From: Synanceia verrucosa
Taxonomy: Eukaryota; Chordata; Actinopteri; Perciformes; Synanceiidae
Direction of reading: 5' to 3'
NCBI GenBank assembly: GCA_029721515.1
Contig: CM056567.1
Location: 830,507 to 894,506 of the forward strand
Length of the DNA stretch: 64,000 nt
Made by a program: the position numbers and the translations under genes. Below are positions 23,960 to 37,182 of this stretch, in pieces (the stretch's first letter is position 1; every line of letters begins with the position of its first letter). Under the pieces are notes generated by a model that made no database searches, had not been told where the DNA came from, and was given only the letters and a program-made list of their open reading frames with translations.

Positions 23960-24176
<217 letters not shown>

Positions 24177-24298
24177 GCATATCTGCACGTCTGCGTCTGC
24201 AGCATGCAGACACGCCGCAGTATATATCTTCAGTTGGTATATTTGCCATCGTTTCTTGCAGTGGTAGCTAGTAGCAGATTAAATGCTGTAGTTTGTCC

Positions 24299-24499
24299 TG
24301 TTGTTGTTGTTGTCGTTGCCGTTGTTGTTGCTGTTGTTGTTGCTGTTGCTGTTGCTGTTGTCGTTGCTGTTGCTGTTGTTGCTGTTGTTGTCGTTGCTGT
24401 TGTTGTCATTGCTGTTGCTGCTGTTGTTGTTGTTGTTGTTGTTGTTGTTGCTGTTGTTGTTGTCGTTGTTGTTGCTGTTGTTGTCGTTGCTGTTGCTGG
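24299..24499. repeat. (GTT/GCT/GTC)n trinucleotide array
   Basis: About 200 bp of GTT triplets with GCT and GTC variants. Being triplet-based, it keeps all frames open (Cys, Leu, Val on +; Asn/Ser on -). Confidence 0.95.
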
Positions 24500-24954
24500 T
24501 TCGAAGCCTCAGATTCCCATAAAGCAAACGGTGGCCTGGATTCAGAGCCTTTAAAAGGCTGAAGGGGTTAATCCTCTCTTGTGTTGGGGGCCGTTCGTCT
24601 GTTTCTGGATTAAATCCGATAAGATCCGTCTTCCTCCGTTTCCCTCCAGAAACTCAGAGTCAGCTGATTCCACTACGACCAAGAAGAGCGACGTTCTGAC
24701 TGAAAAACTGTTTCCTGTCAGACTCCTGAACAACCTGTCTGTCTTATTTACCTTTAAGCTGCATTTGTTTTATTTGATCTATCTTTTATCTGTTTTACAG
24801 TCTGATTTATTGCTCAGTGATCATTATGGACACTAAAGGAAGTATTCCACTGTACCTCATGACAAGAAACACTTGAGCTGGTTCTGGTTCAGGTGTTTTG
24901 TCTGTGTGTCAGAGTGGAAATGAAGCACACTGTTAGTGGAGAATTCTCTGGACT
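24500..24954. other. Unique noncoding spacer
   Basis: Nothing recognised. Confidence 0.4.
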
Positions 24955-26120
24955 GTCCTCTGGTCCTCTGGTCCTCCTGTCCTCCAGTCCTCCAGTCCTC
25001 CTGTCCTCTGATCCTCTGGTCCTCCTGTCCTCTGGTCCTCTGGTCCTCCTGTCCTCCTAGTCCTCCTGTCCTCTGGTCCTCTGGTCCTCCTGTCCTCCAG
25101 TCCTCCTGTCCTCTGATCCTCTGGTCCTCCTGTCCTCCTGCCCTCTGGTCCTCCTGTCCTCCAGTCCTCCTGTCCTCTGATCCTCTGGTCCTCCTGTCCT
25201 CCTGCCCTCTGATCCTCTGGTCCTCCTGTCCTCTGGTCCTCTGGTCCTCCTGTCCTCCAGTCCTCCTGTCCTCTGGTCCTCTGGTCCTCCTGTCCTCCAG
25301 TCCTCCTGTCCTCTGATCCTCTGGTCCTCCTGTCCTCCTGCCCTCTGGTCCTCCTGTCCTCTGGTCCTCCTGTCCTCCAGTCCTCCTGTCCTCTGATCCT
25401 CTGGTCCTCCTGTCCTCCTGCCCTCTGATCCTCTGGTCCTCCGGTCCTCTGGTCCTCCTGTCCTCTGGTCCTCCTGTCCTCTGATCCTCTTGTCCTCTGA
25501 GCCTCTTGTCCTCAGGTCCTCTTGTCCTCCTGGTCCTCTGGTCCTCTTGTCCTCCTGTCCTCTGATCCTCTGGTCCTCCTGTCCTCTCGTCCTCTGGTCC
25601 TCTCGTCCTCTGGTCCTCCTGTCCTCTGATCCTCTGGTCCTCTGGTCCTCCTGTCCTCTGGTCCTCCTGTCCTCTGGTCCTCCTGTCCTCCAGTCCTCCT
25701 GTCCTCTGATCCTCTGGTCCTCTGGTCCTCCTGTCCTCCAGTCCTCCTGTCCTCTGATCCTCTGGTCCTCCTGTCCTCTGGTCCTCCTGTCCTCTGGTCC
25801 TCTGGTCCTCCTGTCCTCTGATCCTCTTGTCCTCTGAGCCTCTTGTCCTCAGGTCCTCTTGTCCTCCTGTCCTCTGGTCCTCTGGTCCTCTTGTCCTCCT
25901 GTCCTCTGGTCCTCTCGTCCTCTGGTCCTCTTGTCCTCCTGTCCTCTGGTCCTCTGGTCCTCTCGTCCTCTGGTCCTCCTGTCCTCTTGTCCTCTGATCC
26001 TCTGGTCCTCCTGTCCTCTGGTCCTCTGGTCCTCCTGTCCTCTGGTCCTCCTGTCCTCCTGTCCTCTGATCCTCCGATCCTCTGGTCCTCCTGTCCTCTT
26101 GTCCTCTGGTCCTCTGGTCC
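24955..26120. repeat. 1.17-kb TCCTCTGGTCCTCCTG minisatellite
   Basis: Units of about 8-9 bp, TCCTCTGG, TCCTCCTG, TCCTCCAG and TCCTCTGA, in mixed order with visible higher-order blocks. The 425-residue minus-strand frame (Arg-Gly-Pro-Glu-Asp repeats) is a product of the repeat. Confidence 0.96.
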
Positions 26121-26849
26121 TGCAGATGGCCCACTTGGAGCTGTTGTTACTCACTTGTTTTTTTTAAATTTTTTGTCCCAAATATTTTGTGAGTGGGTCG
26201 AACTTTCTTCCGTCTGCCCCAGAAAACTGGTTCTGAGGCGGCGAGCGTGAGACGTTAGCTCATCTGGGAGAAAAAGAAAAAAGACAGATCATTACCTGAA
26301 GGTGATCTCTGAGGTCCGGAGGGTCCGGTCCGTTAAAGTGTTCCCATTTTGTCAAGCGAGGACTGAAAGAGACTGAATGAATAAACAGAGAGGGATCGCT
26401 CCAGGTTTAGTGTCGAGGGTTCATCATAACACCAAACGACTGTATGTCCCAAAATAATCCAACTTTTAATACAAAAATAAAAGAAATACTTCATCAGTCC
26501 AGCTGCATGTTAGTCATACAGAAATAAAAATAAAAAAAGCAACAACTTAAAATATAGAGACATAAATCCATAATATGAAACCACAGAGTAAATAAGGAGC
26601 AGTAATTCAAAATATCTATTGCTTCTCATTTTCAGAGTCACTCCTGCAGTGAACATGTTTTCATGATTTAATGTTACAAAAAACAACTTTATTCTCCTCA
26701 CACTGTCTGAAAGTGACGTAGTTTCTGTGGAGCAGTGTTGCTAGGCAACAGCTTGGACCATGGTTACTTCATGTCAGCTGCTAACAGGAAGTAACCCGGG
26801 AACATTCAGAGCACTTAAAACTGAGAAATCGACTAAATACATCCTGTCT
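26121..26849. other. Unique noncoding sequence
   Basis: No gene recognised. Confidence 0.4.
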
Positions 26850-27001
26850 TCATCTTCTACTTCCTCTCTTTATCTCCTACTTCCGCTCTCTGTCTCCTAC
26901 TTCCTGTCTTCAACTCCTACTTCCTGTCTTCGTCTCCTACTTCCTCTCTCTGTCTCCTACTTCCTGTCTTCGTCTCCTCCTTCCTGTCTTTGTCTCCTCC
27001 C
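26850..27001. repeat. CTCCTACTTCCTGTCTTCGT minisatellite
   Basis: About seven imperfect units of roughly 20 bp. Confidence 0.85.
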
Positions 27002-27842
27002 CTGCTACTTTCGTTTCCCATCATCCTCCTCTCTTCCTGTTTGAGCTCTCCATTAGCCACTTGAGCCCCTCTCATTTGTCTAATGGATGAAGACTTAAGC
27101 CTCCTTAAAACAACGTGCACACTTGTCGCCACTCGTGCACATTGATCCATTAATTAGCTTAAGTGCCCCCCCACTTCCTGTCTGTTCCTCCTGCTCATAA
27201 ACTCTCGTTAAGTGATTCATGTCTCTCTCGGCGTTTCCTCTGTCAGATCTACTTAATGCTTCGGTGCGTCACATTTTTCTTCTTCCTCCCTGAAAGGTTC
27301 CTGGGCAGATTTCCAGTTCCGTAGTATTTATCCCTTAAAGTGGATCTACGGCAAGCGAGAGGGGATTTAGCCCAGCTTGTTTTTTTTTGTTTTTTGATCG
27401 ACAGACGCTTAATTTAAGGGAGAGCTCAGTGGTGACTGCCTTAAGAGATGTCGCCTCGGGGGGGTTTCCTTTATCTCCACTTGACTAGATGCCGACAGAG
27501 TGATTATTAGTCGGCCAGAATGTGGGACGCAGAGGGACGAGGCTCAACATGAGGCCCGGAGACGGATGTGGGACACTGAGGGAGACGTTCAGGGACATGA
27601 AGAAATGAGATTTAAGAGCATCATGCAAAGATAAAACATCAAATTATTGAATTAGTTAATTAATTTTCTTATTTATTTCTATTTCATCATTATTATTATT
27701 ATGTCTTTAATTGTTTAAAAAAAAAAATAATAATAATAATAAATAGAGAAAAAACAGTGACGCAGGAACTGGTTCAGTTAGTTCAAGTGATCAATCACAA
27801 AATAATAAACTAAACTGATTGTGTTCTTTATGAAATAAACAA
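27002..27842. other. Low-repeat noncoding segment
   Basis: Compositionally ordinary, non-repetitive sequence (27050-27560) between two arrays, with a TTAATTAGCTTAAGTG motif at about 27150. No exon recognised. It may be a conserved noncoding element, but that cannot be judged from one sequence. Confidence 0.35.
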
Positions 27843-30800
27843 TATTTCAGTGTTTCAGTATTTTGGTATTTCAGCATGTTAGTATGTCAGTATTTAAATA
27901 TGTCAGTTTGTTAGTATGTCAGTATTTAAATATGCCAGTTTGTTAGCGTTTTAGTATTTAAATATGTCAGTTTGTTAGCGTTTTAGTATTTAAATATGTC
28001 AGTTTGTTAGCGTTTTAGTATTTAAATATGTCAGTTTGTTAGTATGTCAGTATTTAAATATGCCAGTTTGTTAGCGTTTTAGTATTTAAATATGTCAGTT
28101 TGTTAGCGTTTTAGTATTTAAATATGTCAGTTTGTTAGCGTTTTAGTATTTAAATATGTCAGTTTGTTAGTATGTCAGTATTTAAATATGTCAGTTTGTT
28201 AGCGTTTTAGTATTTAAATATGTCAGTTTGTTAGCGTTTTAGTATTTAAATATGTCAGTTTGTTAGCGTTTCAGTGTTTAAATATGCCAGTTTGTTAGTA
28301 TGTCAGTATTTAAATATGTCAGTTTGTTAGCGTTTTAGTATTTAAATATGTCAGTTTGTTAGCGTTTTAGTATTTAAATATGTCAGTTTGTTAGTATGTC
28401 AGTATTTAAATATGTCAGTTTGTTAGCGTTTTAGTATTTAAATATGTCAGTTTGTTAGCGTTTCAGTGTTTAAATATGCCAGTTTGTTAGTATGTCAGTA
28501 TTTAAATATGCCAGTTTGTTAGCGTTTTAGTATTTAAATATGTCAGTTTGTTAGCGTTTTAGTATTTAAATATGTCAGTTTGTTAGTATGTCAGTATTTA
28601 AATATGTCAGTTTGTTAGTATGTCAGTATTTAAATATGCCAGTTTGTTAGCGTTTCAGTGTTTAAATATGTCAGTTTGTTAGCGTTTTAGTATTTAAATA
28701 TGTCAGTTTGTTAGCGTTTTAGTATTTAAATATGTCAGTTTGTTAGCGTTTTAGTATTTAAATATGTCAGTTTGTTAGCGTTTCAGTATTTAAATATGTC
28801 AGTTTGTTAGTATGTCAGTATTTAAATATGCCAGTTTGTTAGTATGTCAGTATTTAAATATGCCAGTTTGTTAGTATGTCAGTATTTAAATATGTCAGTT
28901 TGTTAGCGTTTCAGTGTTTAAATATGTCAGTTTGTTAGCGTTTCAGTGTTTAAATATGTCAGTTTGTTAGCGTTTCAGTGTTTAAATATGTCAGTTTGTT
29001 AGCGTTTCAGTCTTTAAATATGTCAGTTTGTTAGCGTTTCAGTGTTTAAATATGTCAGTTTGTTAGCGTTTCAGTGTTTAAATATGTCAGTTTGTTAGCG
29101 TTTCAGTCTTTAAATATGTCAGTTTGTTAGCGTTTCAGTATCTAAATATGTCAGTTTGTTAGCGTTTCAGTCTTTAAATATGTCAGTTTGTTAGTATGTC
29201 AGTATTTAAATATGCCAGTTTGTTAGCGTTTCAGTGTTTAAATATGTCAGTTTGTTAGCGTTTCAGTCTTTAAATATGTCAGTTTGTTAGCGTTTCAGTC
29301 TTTAAATATGTCAGTTTGTTAGCATTTCAGTCTTTAGATATGTCAGTTTGTTAGCGTTTCAGTGTTTAAATATGTCAGTTTGTTAGCGTTTCAGTCTTTA
29401 AATATGTCAGTTTGTTAGCGTTTCAGTGTTTAAATATGTCAGTTTGTTAGCATTTCAGTCTTTAGATATGTCAGTTTGTTAGCGTTTCAGTGTTTAAATA
29501 TGTCAGTTTGTTAGCGTTTCAGTGTTTAAATATGTCAGTTTGTTAGCGTTTCAGTGTTTAAATATGTCAGTTTGTTAGCGTTTCAGTGTTTAAATATGTC
29601 AGTTTGTTAGCGTTTCAGTGTTTAAATATGTCAGTTTGTTAGCGTTTCAGTGTTTAAATATGTCAGTTTGTTAGCGTTTCAGTGTTTAAATATGTCAGTT
29701 TGTTAGCGTTTCAGTGTTTAAATATGTCAGTTTGTTAGCGTTTCAGTGTTTAAATATGTCAGTTTGTTAGCGTTTCAGTGTTTAAATATGTCAGTTTGTT
29801 AGCGTTTCAGTCTTTAAATATGTCAGTTTGTTAGCATTTCAGTCTTTAGATATGTCAGTTTGTTAGCGTTTCAGTGTTTAAATATGTCAGTTAGCGTTTC
29901 AGTGTTTAAATATGTCAGTTTGTTAGCGTTTCAGTGTTTAAATATGTCAGTTTGTTAGCGTTTCAGTGTTTAAATATGTCAGTTTGTTAGCGTTTCAGTC
30001 TTTAAATATGTCAGTTTGTTAGCGTTTCAGTCTTTAAATATGTCAGTTAGCGTTTCAGTGTTTAAATATGTCAGTTTGTTAGCGTTTCAGTGTTTAAATA
30101 TGTCAGTTTGTTAGCGTTTCAGTGTTTAAATATGTCAGTTTGTTAGCGTTTCAGTGTTTAAATATGTCAGTTTGTTAGCGTTTCAGTGTTTAAATATGTC
30201 AGTTTGTTAGCGTTTCAGTATTTAAATATGTCAGTTTGTTAGCGTTTCAGTGTTTAAATATGTCAGTTAGCGTTTCAGTGTTTAAATATGTCAGTTTGTT
30301 AGCGTTTCAGTGTTTAAATATGTCAGTTTGTTAGCGTTTCAGTGTTTAAATATGTCAGTTTGTTAGCGTTGCAGTGTTTAAATATGTCAGTTTGTTAGCG
30401 TTTCAGTATTTAAATATGTCAGTTTGTTAGCGTTTCAGTGTTTAAATATGTCAGTTTGTTAGCGTTTCAGTGTTTAAATATGTCAGTTTGTTAGCGTTTC
30501 AGTATTTAAATATGTCAGTTTGTTAGCGTTTCAGTATTTAAATATGTCAGTTTGTTAGCGTTTCAGTATTTAAATATGTCAGTTTGTTAGCGTTTCAGTA
30601 TTTAAATATGTCAGTTTGTTAGCGTTTCAGTATTTAAATATGTCAGTTTGTTAGCGTTTCAGTATTTAAATATGTCAGTTTGTTAGCGTTTCAGTATTTA
30701 AATATGTCAGTTTGTTAGCGTTTCAGTGTTTAAATATGTCAGTTTGTTAGCGTTTCAGTGTTTAAATATGTCAGTTTGTTAGCGTTTCAGTGTTTAAATA

Positions 30801-33200
30801 TGTCAGTTTGTTAGCGTTTCAGTATTTAAATATGTCAGTTTGTTAGCGTTTCAGTATTTAAATATGTCAGTTTGTTAGCGTTTCAGTATTTAAATATGTC
30901 AGTTTGTTAGTATGTCAGTATTTAAATATGTCAGTTTGTTAGCGTTTCAGTATTTAAATATGTCAGTTTGTTAGCGTTTCAGTATTTAAATATGTCAGTT
31001 TGTTAGCGTTTCAGTATTTAAATATGTCAGTTTGTTAGCGTTTCAGTATTTAAATATGTCAGTTTGTTAGCGTTTCAGTATTTAAATATGTCAGTTTGTT
31101 AGCGTTTCAGTATTTAAATATGTCAGTTTGTTAGCGTTTCAGTATTTAAATATGTCAGTTTGTTAGCTGCTTCAGTATTTAAATATGTCAGTTTGTTAGC
31201 GTTTCAGTATTTAAATATGTCAGTTTGTTAGCGTTTCAGTATTTAAATATGTCAGTTTGTTAGCGTTTTAGTATTTAAATATGTCAGTTTGTTAGCGTTT
31301 CAGTATTTAAATATGTCAGTTTGTTAGTATGTCAGTATTTAAATATGCCAGTTTGTTAGTATGTCAGTATTTAAATATGTCAGTTTGTTAGCGTTTCAGT
31401 GTTTAAATATGTCAGTTTGTTAGCGTTTCAGTATTTAAATATGTCAGTTTGTTAGCGTTTCAGTCTTTAAATATGTCAGTTTGTTAGCGTTTCAGTATTT
31501 AAATATGTCAGTTTGTTAGCGTTTCAGTATTTAAATATGTCAGTTTGTTAGCGTTTCAGTATTTAAATATGTCAGTTTGTTAGTATGTCAGTATTTAAAT
31601 ATGTCAGTTTGTTAGCGTTTCAGTATTTAAATATGTCAGTTTGTTAGCGTTTCAGTATTTAAATATGTCAGTTTGTTAGCGTTTCAGTGTTTAAATATGT
31701 CAGTTTGTTAGCGTTTCAGTATTTAAATATGTCAGTTTGTTAGCGTTTCAGTATTTAAATATGTCAGTTTGTTAGCGTTTCAGTGTTTAAATATGTCAGT
31801 TTGTTAGCGTTTCAGTATTTAAATATGTCAGTTTGTTAGCGTTTCAGTGTTTAAATATGTCAGTTTGTTAGCGTTTCAGTATTTAAATATGTCAGTTTGT
31901 TAGCGTTTCAGTATTTAAATATGTCAGTTTGTTAGTATGTCAGTATTTAAATATGTCAGTTTGTTAGCGTTTCAGTATTTAAATATGTCAGTTTGTTAGC
32001 GTTTCAGTATCTAAATATGTCAGTTTGTTAGCGTTTCAGTGTTTAAATATGTCAGTTTGTTAGCGTTTCAGTATCTAAATATGTCAGTTTGTTAGCGTTT
32101 CAGTGTTTAAATATGTCAGTTTGTTAGCGTTTCAGTGTTTAAATATGTCAGTTTGTTAGCGTTTCAGTATTTAAATATGTCAGTTTGTTAGCGTTTCAGT
32201 ATTTAAATATGTCAGTTTGTTAGCGTTTCAGTATTTAAATATGTCAGTTTGTTAGCGTTTCAGTATTTAAATATGTCAGTTTGTTAGCGTTTCAGTATTT
32301 AAATATGTCAGTTTGTTAGCGTTTCAGTATTTAAATATGTCAGTTTGTTAGCGTTTTAGTATTTAAATATGTCAGTTTGTTAGCGTTTCAGTATTTAAAT
32401 ATGTCAGTTTGTTAGCGTTTCAGTATTTAAATATGTCAGTTTGTTAGCGTTTCAGTATTTAAATATGTCAGTTTGTTAGCGTTTTAGTATTTAAATATGT
32501 CAGTTTGTTAGCGTTTCAGTATTTAAATATGTCAGTTTGTTAGCGTTTTAGTATTTAAATATGTCAGTTTGTTAGCGTTTCAGTATTTAAATATGTCAGT
32601 TTGTTAGTATGTCAGTATTTAAATATGCCAGTTTGTTAGTATGTCAGTATTTAAATATGTCAGTTTGTTAGCGTTTCAGTGTTTAAATATGTCAGTTTGT
32701 TAGCGTTTCAGTATTTAAATATGTCAGTTTGTTAGCGTTTCAGTCTTTAAATATGTCAGTTTGTTAGCGTTTCAGTATTTAAATATGTCAGTTTGTTAGC
32801 GTTTCAGTATTTAAATATGTCAGTTTGTTAGCGTTTCAGTATTTAAATATGTCAGTTTGTTAGCGTTTCAGTATTTAAATATGTCAGTTTGTTAGCGTTT
32901 CAGTCTTTAAATATGTCAGTTTGTTAGCGTTTCAGTCTTTAAATATGTCAGTTTGTTAGCGTTTCAGTATTTAAATATGTCAGTTTGTTAGCGTTTCAGT
33001 ATTTAAATATGTCAGTTTGTTAGCGTTTCAGTATTTAAATATGTCAGTTTGTTAGCGTTTCAGTATTTAAATATGTCAGTTTGTTAGCGTTTCAGTCTTT
33101 AAATATGTCAGTTTGTTAGCGTTTCAGTGTTTAAATATGTCAGTTTGTTAGCGTTTCAGTATTTAAATATGTCAGTTTGTTAGTATTTTAGTATTTCAGT
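27843..33200. repeat. 5.3-kb satellite of 32-bp monomers
   Basis: About 165 head-to-tail monomers: GTTTGTTAGCGTTTCAG plus a TATTTAAATATGTCA-type tail (32 bp). Named variants are TTAGTATGTCAG, TTAGCGTTTTAG, CAGTGTTT, CAGTCTTT and ATATGCC. Three monomers (at about 29887, 30044 and 30264) are 28 bp, lacking TTGT. AT-rich, no spacers, no ORF of note, no transposon ends seen. Confidence 0.98.
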
Positions 33201-33469
33201 CCTGGTTTGACCTTCAGACACATGAAGCTCGTAGTCGTTTTCCTCCTCCACACCGTCTGAAGGACAGGAAGACAGCATCGCTGAGCATTGTGGGTAGAAT
33301 GTGTGTTGATGTTTGTGTGGGAAAAAAGCAGCGTTAATCACTGAGGAATGCTGGGAAACCAGAGAAGGACAAAGTTTATCTGAGAGGATGAAGGGAACAT
33401 TCCTGAGTGTCGACTTAGAGGTCAAAGGTGACAGAAGTTCTGGTTTCCTCCTGGTGGATGTTATCCTTC

Positions 33470-34720
33470 CTATTTCCCCCCTTCCTTCGCTCCCTCCTTT
33501 CTTCCTTCCTTCCATCCCTCCTTCCTTCCTTCCTTCCTTCCTTCCTCCTTCTCTTCTTCCCTCCTTCTTTCATTTCCTCCCTCCTTCCTTCCTTCCTTCC
33601 TCCTTCTCTTCTTCCTTCCTTCCTTCCTTCCCTCCCTCCTTCCTTCCTTCCATCCCTCTTTCCTTCCTTCCTTCCTCCTTCTCTTCTTCCTTCCTTCCTT
33701 CCCTCCCTCCTTCCTTCCTTCCATCCCTCTTTCCTTCCTTCCTTTCTCCTTCTCTTCTTCCCTCCTTCCTTCCTTCCTCCTTCTCTTCTTCCCTCCTTCC
33801 CTCCCTCCCTCCTTCCTTCCTTCCTGCCTTCCTTTGCTCCCTCCTTCCCTTCCTCCTTCCTTCCATCCCTCCTTCCTTCCTTCCTCCTTCTCTTCTTCCC
33901 TCCTTCCTTCCTTCCCTCCCTCCTTCCTTCCTTCCTTCCTCCTTCTCTTCTTCCCTCCTTCCTTCCCTCCCTCTTTCCTTCCTTCCTTCCTCCGTCTCTT
34001 CTTCCCTCCTTCCTTCCTTCCCTCCCTCCTTCCTTCCTCCTTCTCCTCTTCCCTCCTTCCTTCCTTCCTTCCCTCCCTCCCTCCCTCCTACCTTCCTTCT
34101 TCCCTCCTTCCTTCCCTCCCTCCTTCCTTCCTTCCATCCCTCTTTCCGTCCTTCCTTTCTCCTTCTCTTCTTCCCTCCTTCCTTTCTTCCCTCCCTCCTT
34201 CCTTCCTTCCTTCCTTTCTCCTCTTCCCTCCTTCCTTCCTTTCCTCCCTCCCTCCTTCCTTCCTTCCTACCTTCCTTCGCTCCCTCCTTCCCTTCCTCCT
34301 TCCTTCCATCCCTCCTTCCTTCCTTCCTCCTTCTCTTCTTCCCTCCTTCCTTCCTTCCATCCTTCCTTCCTTCCTTCCTTCCTCCTTCTCTTCTTCCCTC
34401 CTTCCTTCCTTCCCTCCCTCTTTCCTTCCTTCCTTCCTCCGTCTCTTCTTCCCTTCTTCCTTTCTTCCTTCCTTCCTCCTTCTCTTCTTCCCTCCTTCCT
34501 TCCTTCCTCCTTCTCTTCTTCCCTCCTTCCTTCCTTCCCTCCCTCCCTCCCTCCTTCCTTCCTACCTTCCTTCGCTCCCTCCTTCCCTTCCTCCTTCTTT
34601 CCTTCCTTCCTTCCTCCCTCTCTTCTTCCCTCCTTCCTTCCTACCTTCCTTCGCTCCCTCCTTCCCTTCCTCTTCCTTCCTTCCTTCCTTCCTCCCTCTC
34701 TTCTTCCTTCCTTCCTTCCT
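33470..34720. repeat. 1.25-kb polypyrimidine array (CCTTCCTTCC / CTTCTCTTCTTCC)
   Basis: Almost pure C/T on the + strand, made of TTCC repeats interspersed with CTCCTTCTCTTCTTCCCTCC blocks. The 637- and 438-residue Ser/Pro/Leu/Phe frames are artefacts. Homopyrimidine mirror symmetry allows triplex formation. Confidence 0.97.
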
Positions 34721-35449
34721 CAGTCACTTTGTACTCAACAGTAATTCTTTGTTTCATCCTGTTGTTTTCTTCCATTTTCTCTCCTTTCCTCCTCCTCTCC
34801 TCCTCTTCTCTCCTCCTTCTTTCCTCTCAGGTGATTGTCTCTGGTTGCTATGGAGTTGCCAGGTGGTTGCTCGGTGGCCTGGGTCATGTGACTCCCTGTC
34901 TGTTTTTGCTGAGTCATCGTTTGCTGTCTTTAAGCGTTAGTAATATTTCTGTCTCCATATTGATTAAAACAACAGCAACAACACATGGAGGCATGAACAA
35001 CAGCACAGATATTAAATTTACTCCACATCTTTTCTCTTTAATCCTCATAGAAACAAAATGTTTTGGCCCAAAGTCCAGAATAAAAAAAAACATGTTTGTC
35101 CTCAGACTGAAATTGAAACTGGCTGCTGCAGGAAATCACTTTCAGCTCCAACAGGAAACTTTTTCCTTTCTGCAACGAACAACAAAAGATTGCGTGAAAA
35201 AACGAAGAACAACAATCTTGGAATAAACACAGACACATGTAAAAATGAGAATAAGTCATTAATGTAATAAAAAAACCTCTTCAGGAAATAAAGCTGATTA
35301 AAAAATAAAATAATCATAATAATAATAATAAGTTAGTAAGTGGGGGGGGGGTGGAGTCATTGGATGCAGCTCAAAAGGACAAAAAGTATAGTTAAGTATA
35401 GTTAATATTTAAATTGAATAGATTTGATTTATTATTTTGTTTTTAGGAC

Positions 35450-35625
35450 GTAGAAATTAAGGTGTTAATATGATTAATCAGAATTAACTCGTTAATTGTG
35501 TATGTATATATATGTAAATATAAAATTAGCACGTTAACACTTCTTTGTCCAAGTAGAGTTACCGTCACACAAATGAATAAACGTGGATTAATCACATTAA
35601 CGTGTTTACTTCAACAATCCTAGTT
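35450..35625. mobile_element. Degenerate GATTAATC-type interspersed repeat
   Basis: GATTAATCAGAATTAACTCG, then TTAGCACGTTAACAC and GATTAATCACATTAACG, resemble a dispersed AT-rich teleost repeat with GATTAATCGCG motifs. From memory; boundaries uncertain. Confidence 0.3.
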
Positions 35626-35827
35626 TCATATTTTGGCCTCTTGTCTCATCACAGTGTGACATGGATGATGACGGCCTGTCACTTCCTGCTTCAGTCCAAC
35701 CGTCCCGACCTCCTTCCTGTTAGCGTTAGCAGTTAGCATCAGTCAGCTAGCTGTGCTAACAGCGGCTAATGCTGTAACTCTGTTATTCTATTATTCATCC
35801 TGAACCACCTTTTGGAAATGTGACAGC

Positions 35828-35829
<2 letters not shown>

Positions 35830-35861
<32 letters not shown>
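35830..35861. repeat. (GT)n microsatellite
   Basis: About 16 GT dinucleotides. Confidence 0.95.
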
Positions 35862-35865
<4 letters not shown>

Positions 35866-36118
35866 CCAGCATTCATCTGGGGAAGCTGAGGGGGATTGTG
35901 GGTAGGTCATCTCATTTGCCTTTATTTTCTGAGCTAATTTCTCAAACTGATTAATCGATGATCAGAACAGTTTCTGTTTGATAAATAATTGATCCATAAA
36001 TCAAGTGTCTCTTTTTCTTCTTATCCTCCTTTTGGTGTTTTTATTTTCTATTTTTTTCCTGTTATTTCCTAATTATCCCTCTCTCTCCCTCGATCAGCGT
36101 TAATCGTCTATTTGTCTC

Positions 36119-36147
36119 TCACACACACACACACACACACACACACA
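36119..36147. repeat. (CA)n microsatellite
   Basis: About 14 CA dinucleotides. Confidence 0.95.
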
Positions 36148-37182
36148 GCGTGTGTTAATGGCGGCTTCATGAGATCAGCTGATGACTCAGCAGCTGTTGA
36201 CACAACATTCATCTGATAACGTCCTCCCAGTACTCAGACCTGTTTCTGTCCTTCAGAGTGAACTTTATTCTGGAAACGTTAACAGTTATTAACTGTTTTT
36301 ACTGTATTTAGTCCACATTTTCTCCTCCTTACATGCTGCGTTTACTTGTTATATTGTGTAGTTTGTATTTAAATCTCAGGGCGCACCAGCAGCATCATGA
36401 CATAAAAATACTGCATCTTGAATTAATGAAAAATTCATAGACAGAACATGAAGAACAGCCTGAGCTGATTTGTGTCATGACTAATACGTGTTTGTCGTTG
36501 GTCCAACAGTTAAATTACATTATGTTGTTTATCGATTAATCAGTTTGAGGAACCATTTAAGAAAATAAATTCTTCTTCTTAAATGTGAATATTTAATTTT
36601 TATTCTTTCCTCTTCTATGACAGTAAACTGAATTTCTCTGAAACACTGTTGTTTTCACATTCAAAATACTAATTTCTGCGTTATGCATGTAAATACTTAA
36701 ACTTATCTTAAAATATTTTATATTCATTTCTTTTCTTTGAACTCCAGAGAGCCAAGAAAATAAAACCTGAACAAATCTTGTTAAATTGAAAGTGAATGAT
36801 GTTTCTTCGTAGCTCCAGATTCTGTTGTTGCAGGAAGTCTTCATCAGTTGATGAACAAGCAGTTTCTCTCTCACTTTTTGCTGAGTCATGCTGCCAGCTC
36901 GTATCACCATGGAGACGCTTCAGATGAAGAGCGTTGTTCAGATATAAAAAAGGAAATCAACCGACCAGCAAACTGATGCAGCATTAGCCTGATGGTTTCT
37001 TCAAACCATTCTGTTTAACACTGAGGAATAAAAAACTATATAATAAACTATAGAAACCACAGACTGGATAAACCTTTTGCTTTGTGGACCAAAAGAGTTC
37101 ATTCATGGATTTCTTGGTTTTTGGGTTTTATATATTTCTACTTGTACTTGTTTAAATCATCAGTTTGTCAGTTTGAGGATTA

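Larger units (their letters stand above)
34721..37182. other. Noncoding interval
   Basis: Contains a run of ten G at about 35342, a degenerate repeat-like patch at 35450-35625, GTTAGC-rich text near 35720-35775, a GT tract at 35830-35861 and a CA tract at 36119-36147. No gene recognised. Confidence 0.4.

Noticed and set aside
24857..26134. 425-residue minus-strand Arg-Gly-Pro-Glu-Asp repeat protein
   Set aside because: A translation of the TCCTCTGG minisatellite. The other strand is open too, and the unit phase shifts along the array.
27843..33200. CRISPR-like regular 32-bp repeats
   Set aside because: Monomers are head-to-tail with no unique spacers, and the DNA is from a eukaryote.
33313..35226. 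637-residue Ser/Pro/Leu/Phe frame
   Set aside because: Polypyrimidine DNA cannot form stop codons, so every + frame is open; not evidence for a gene.
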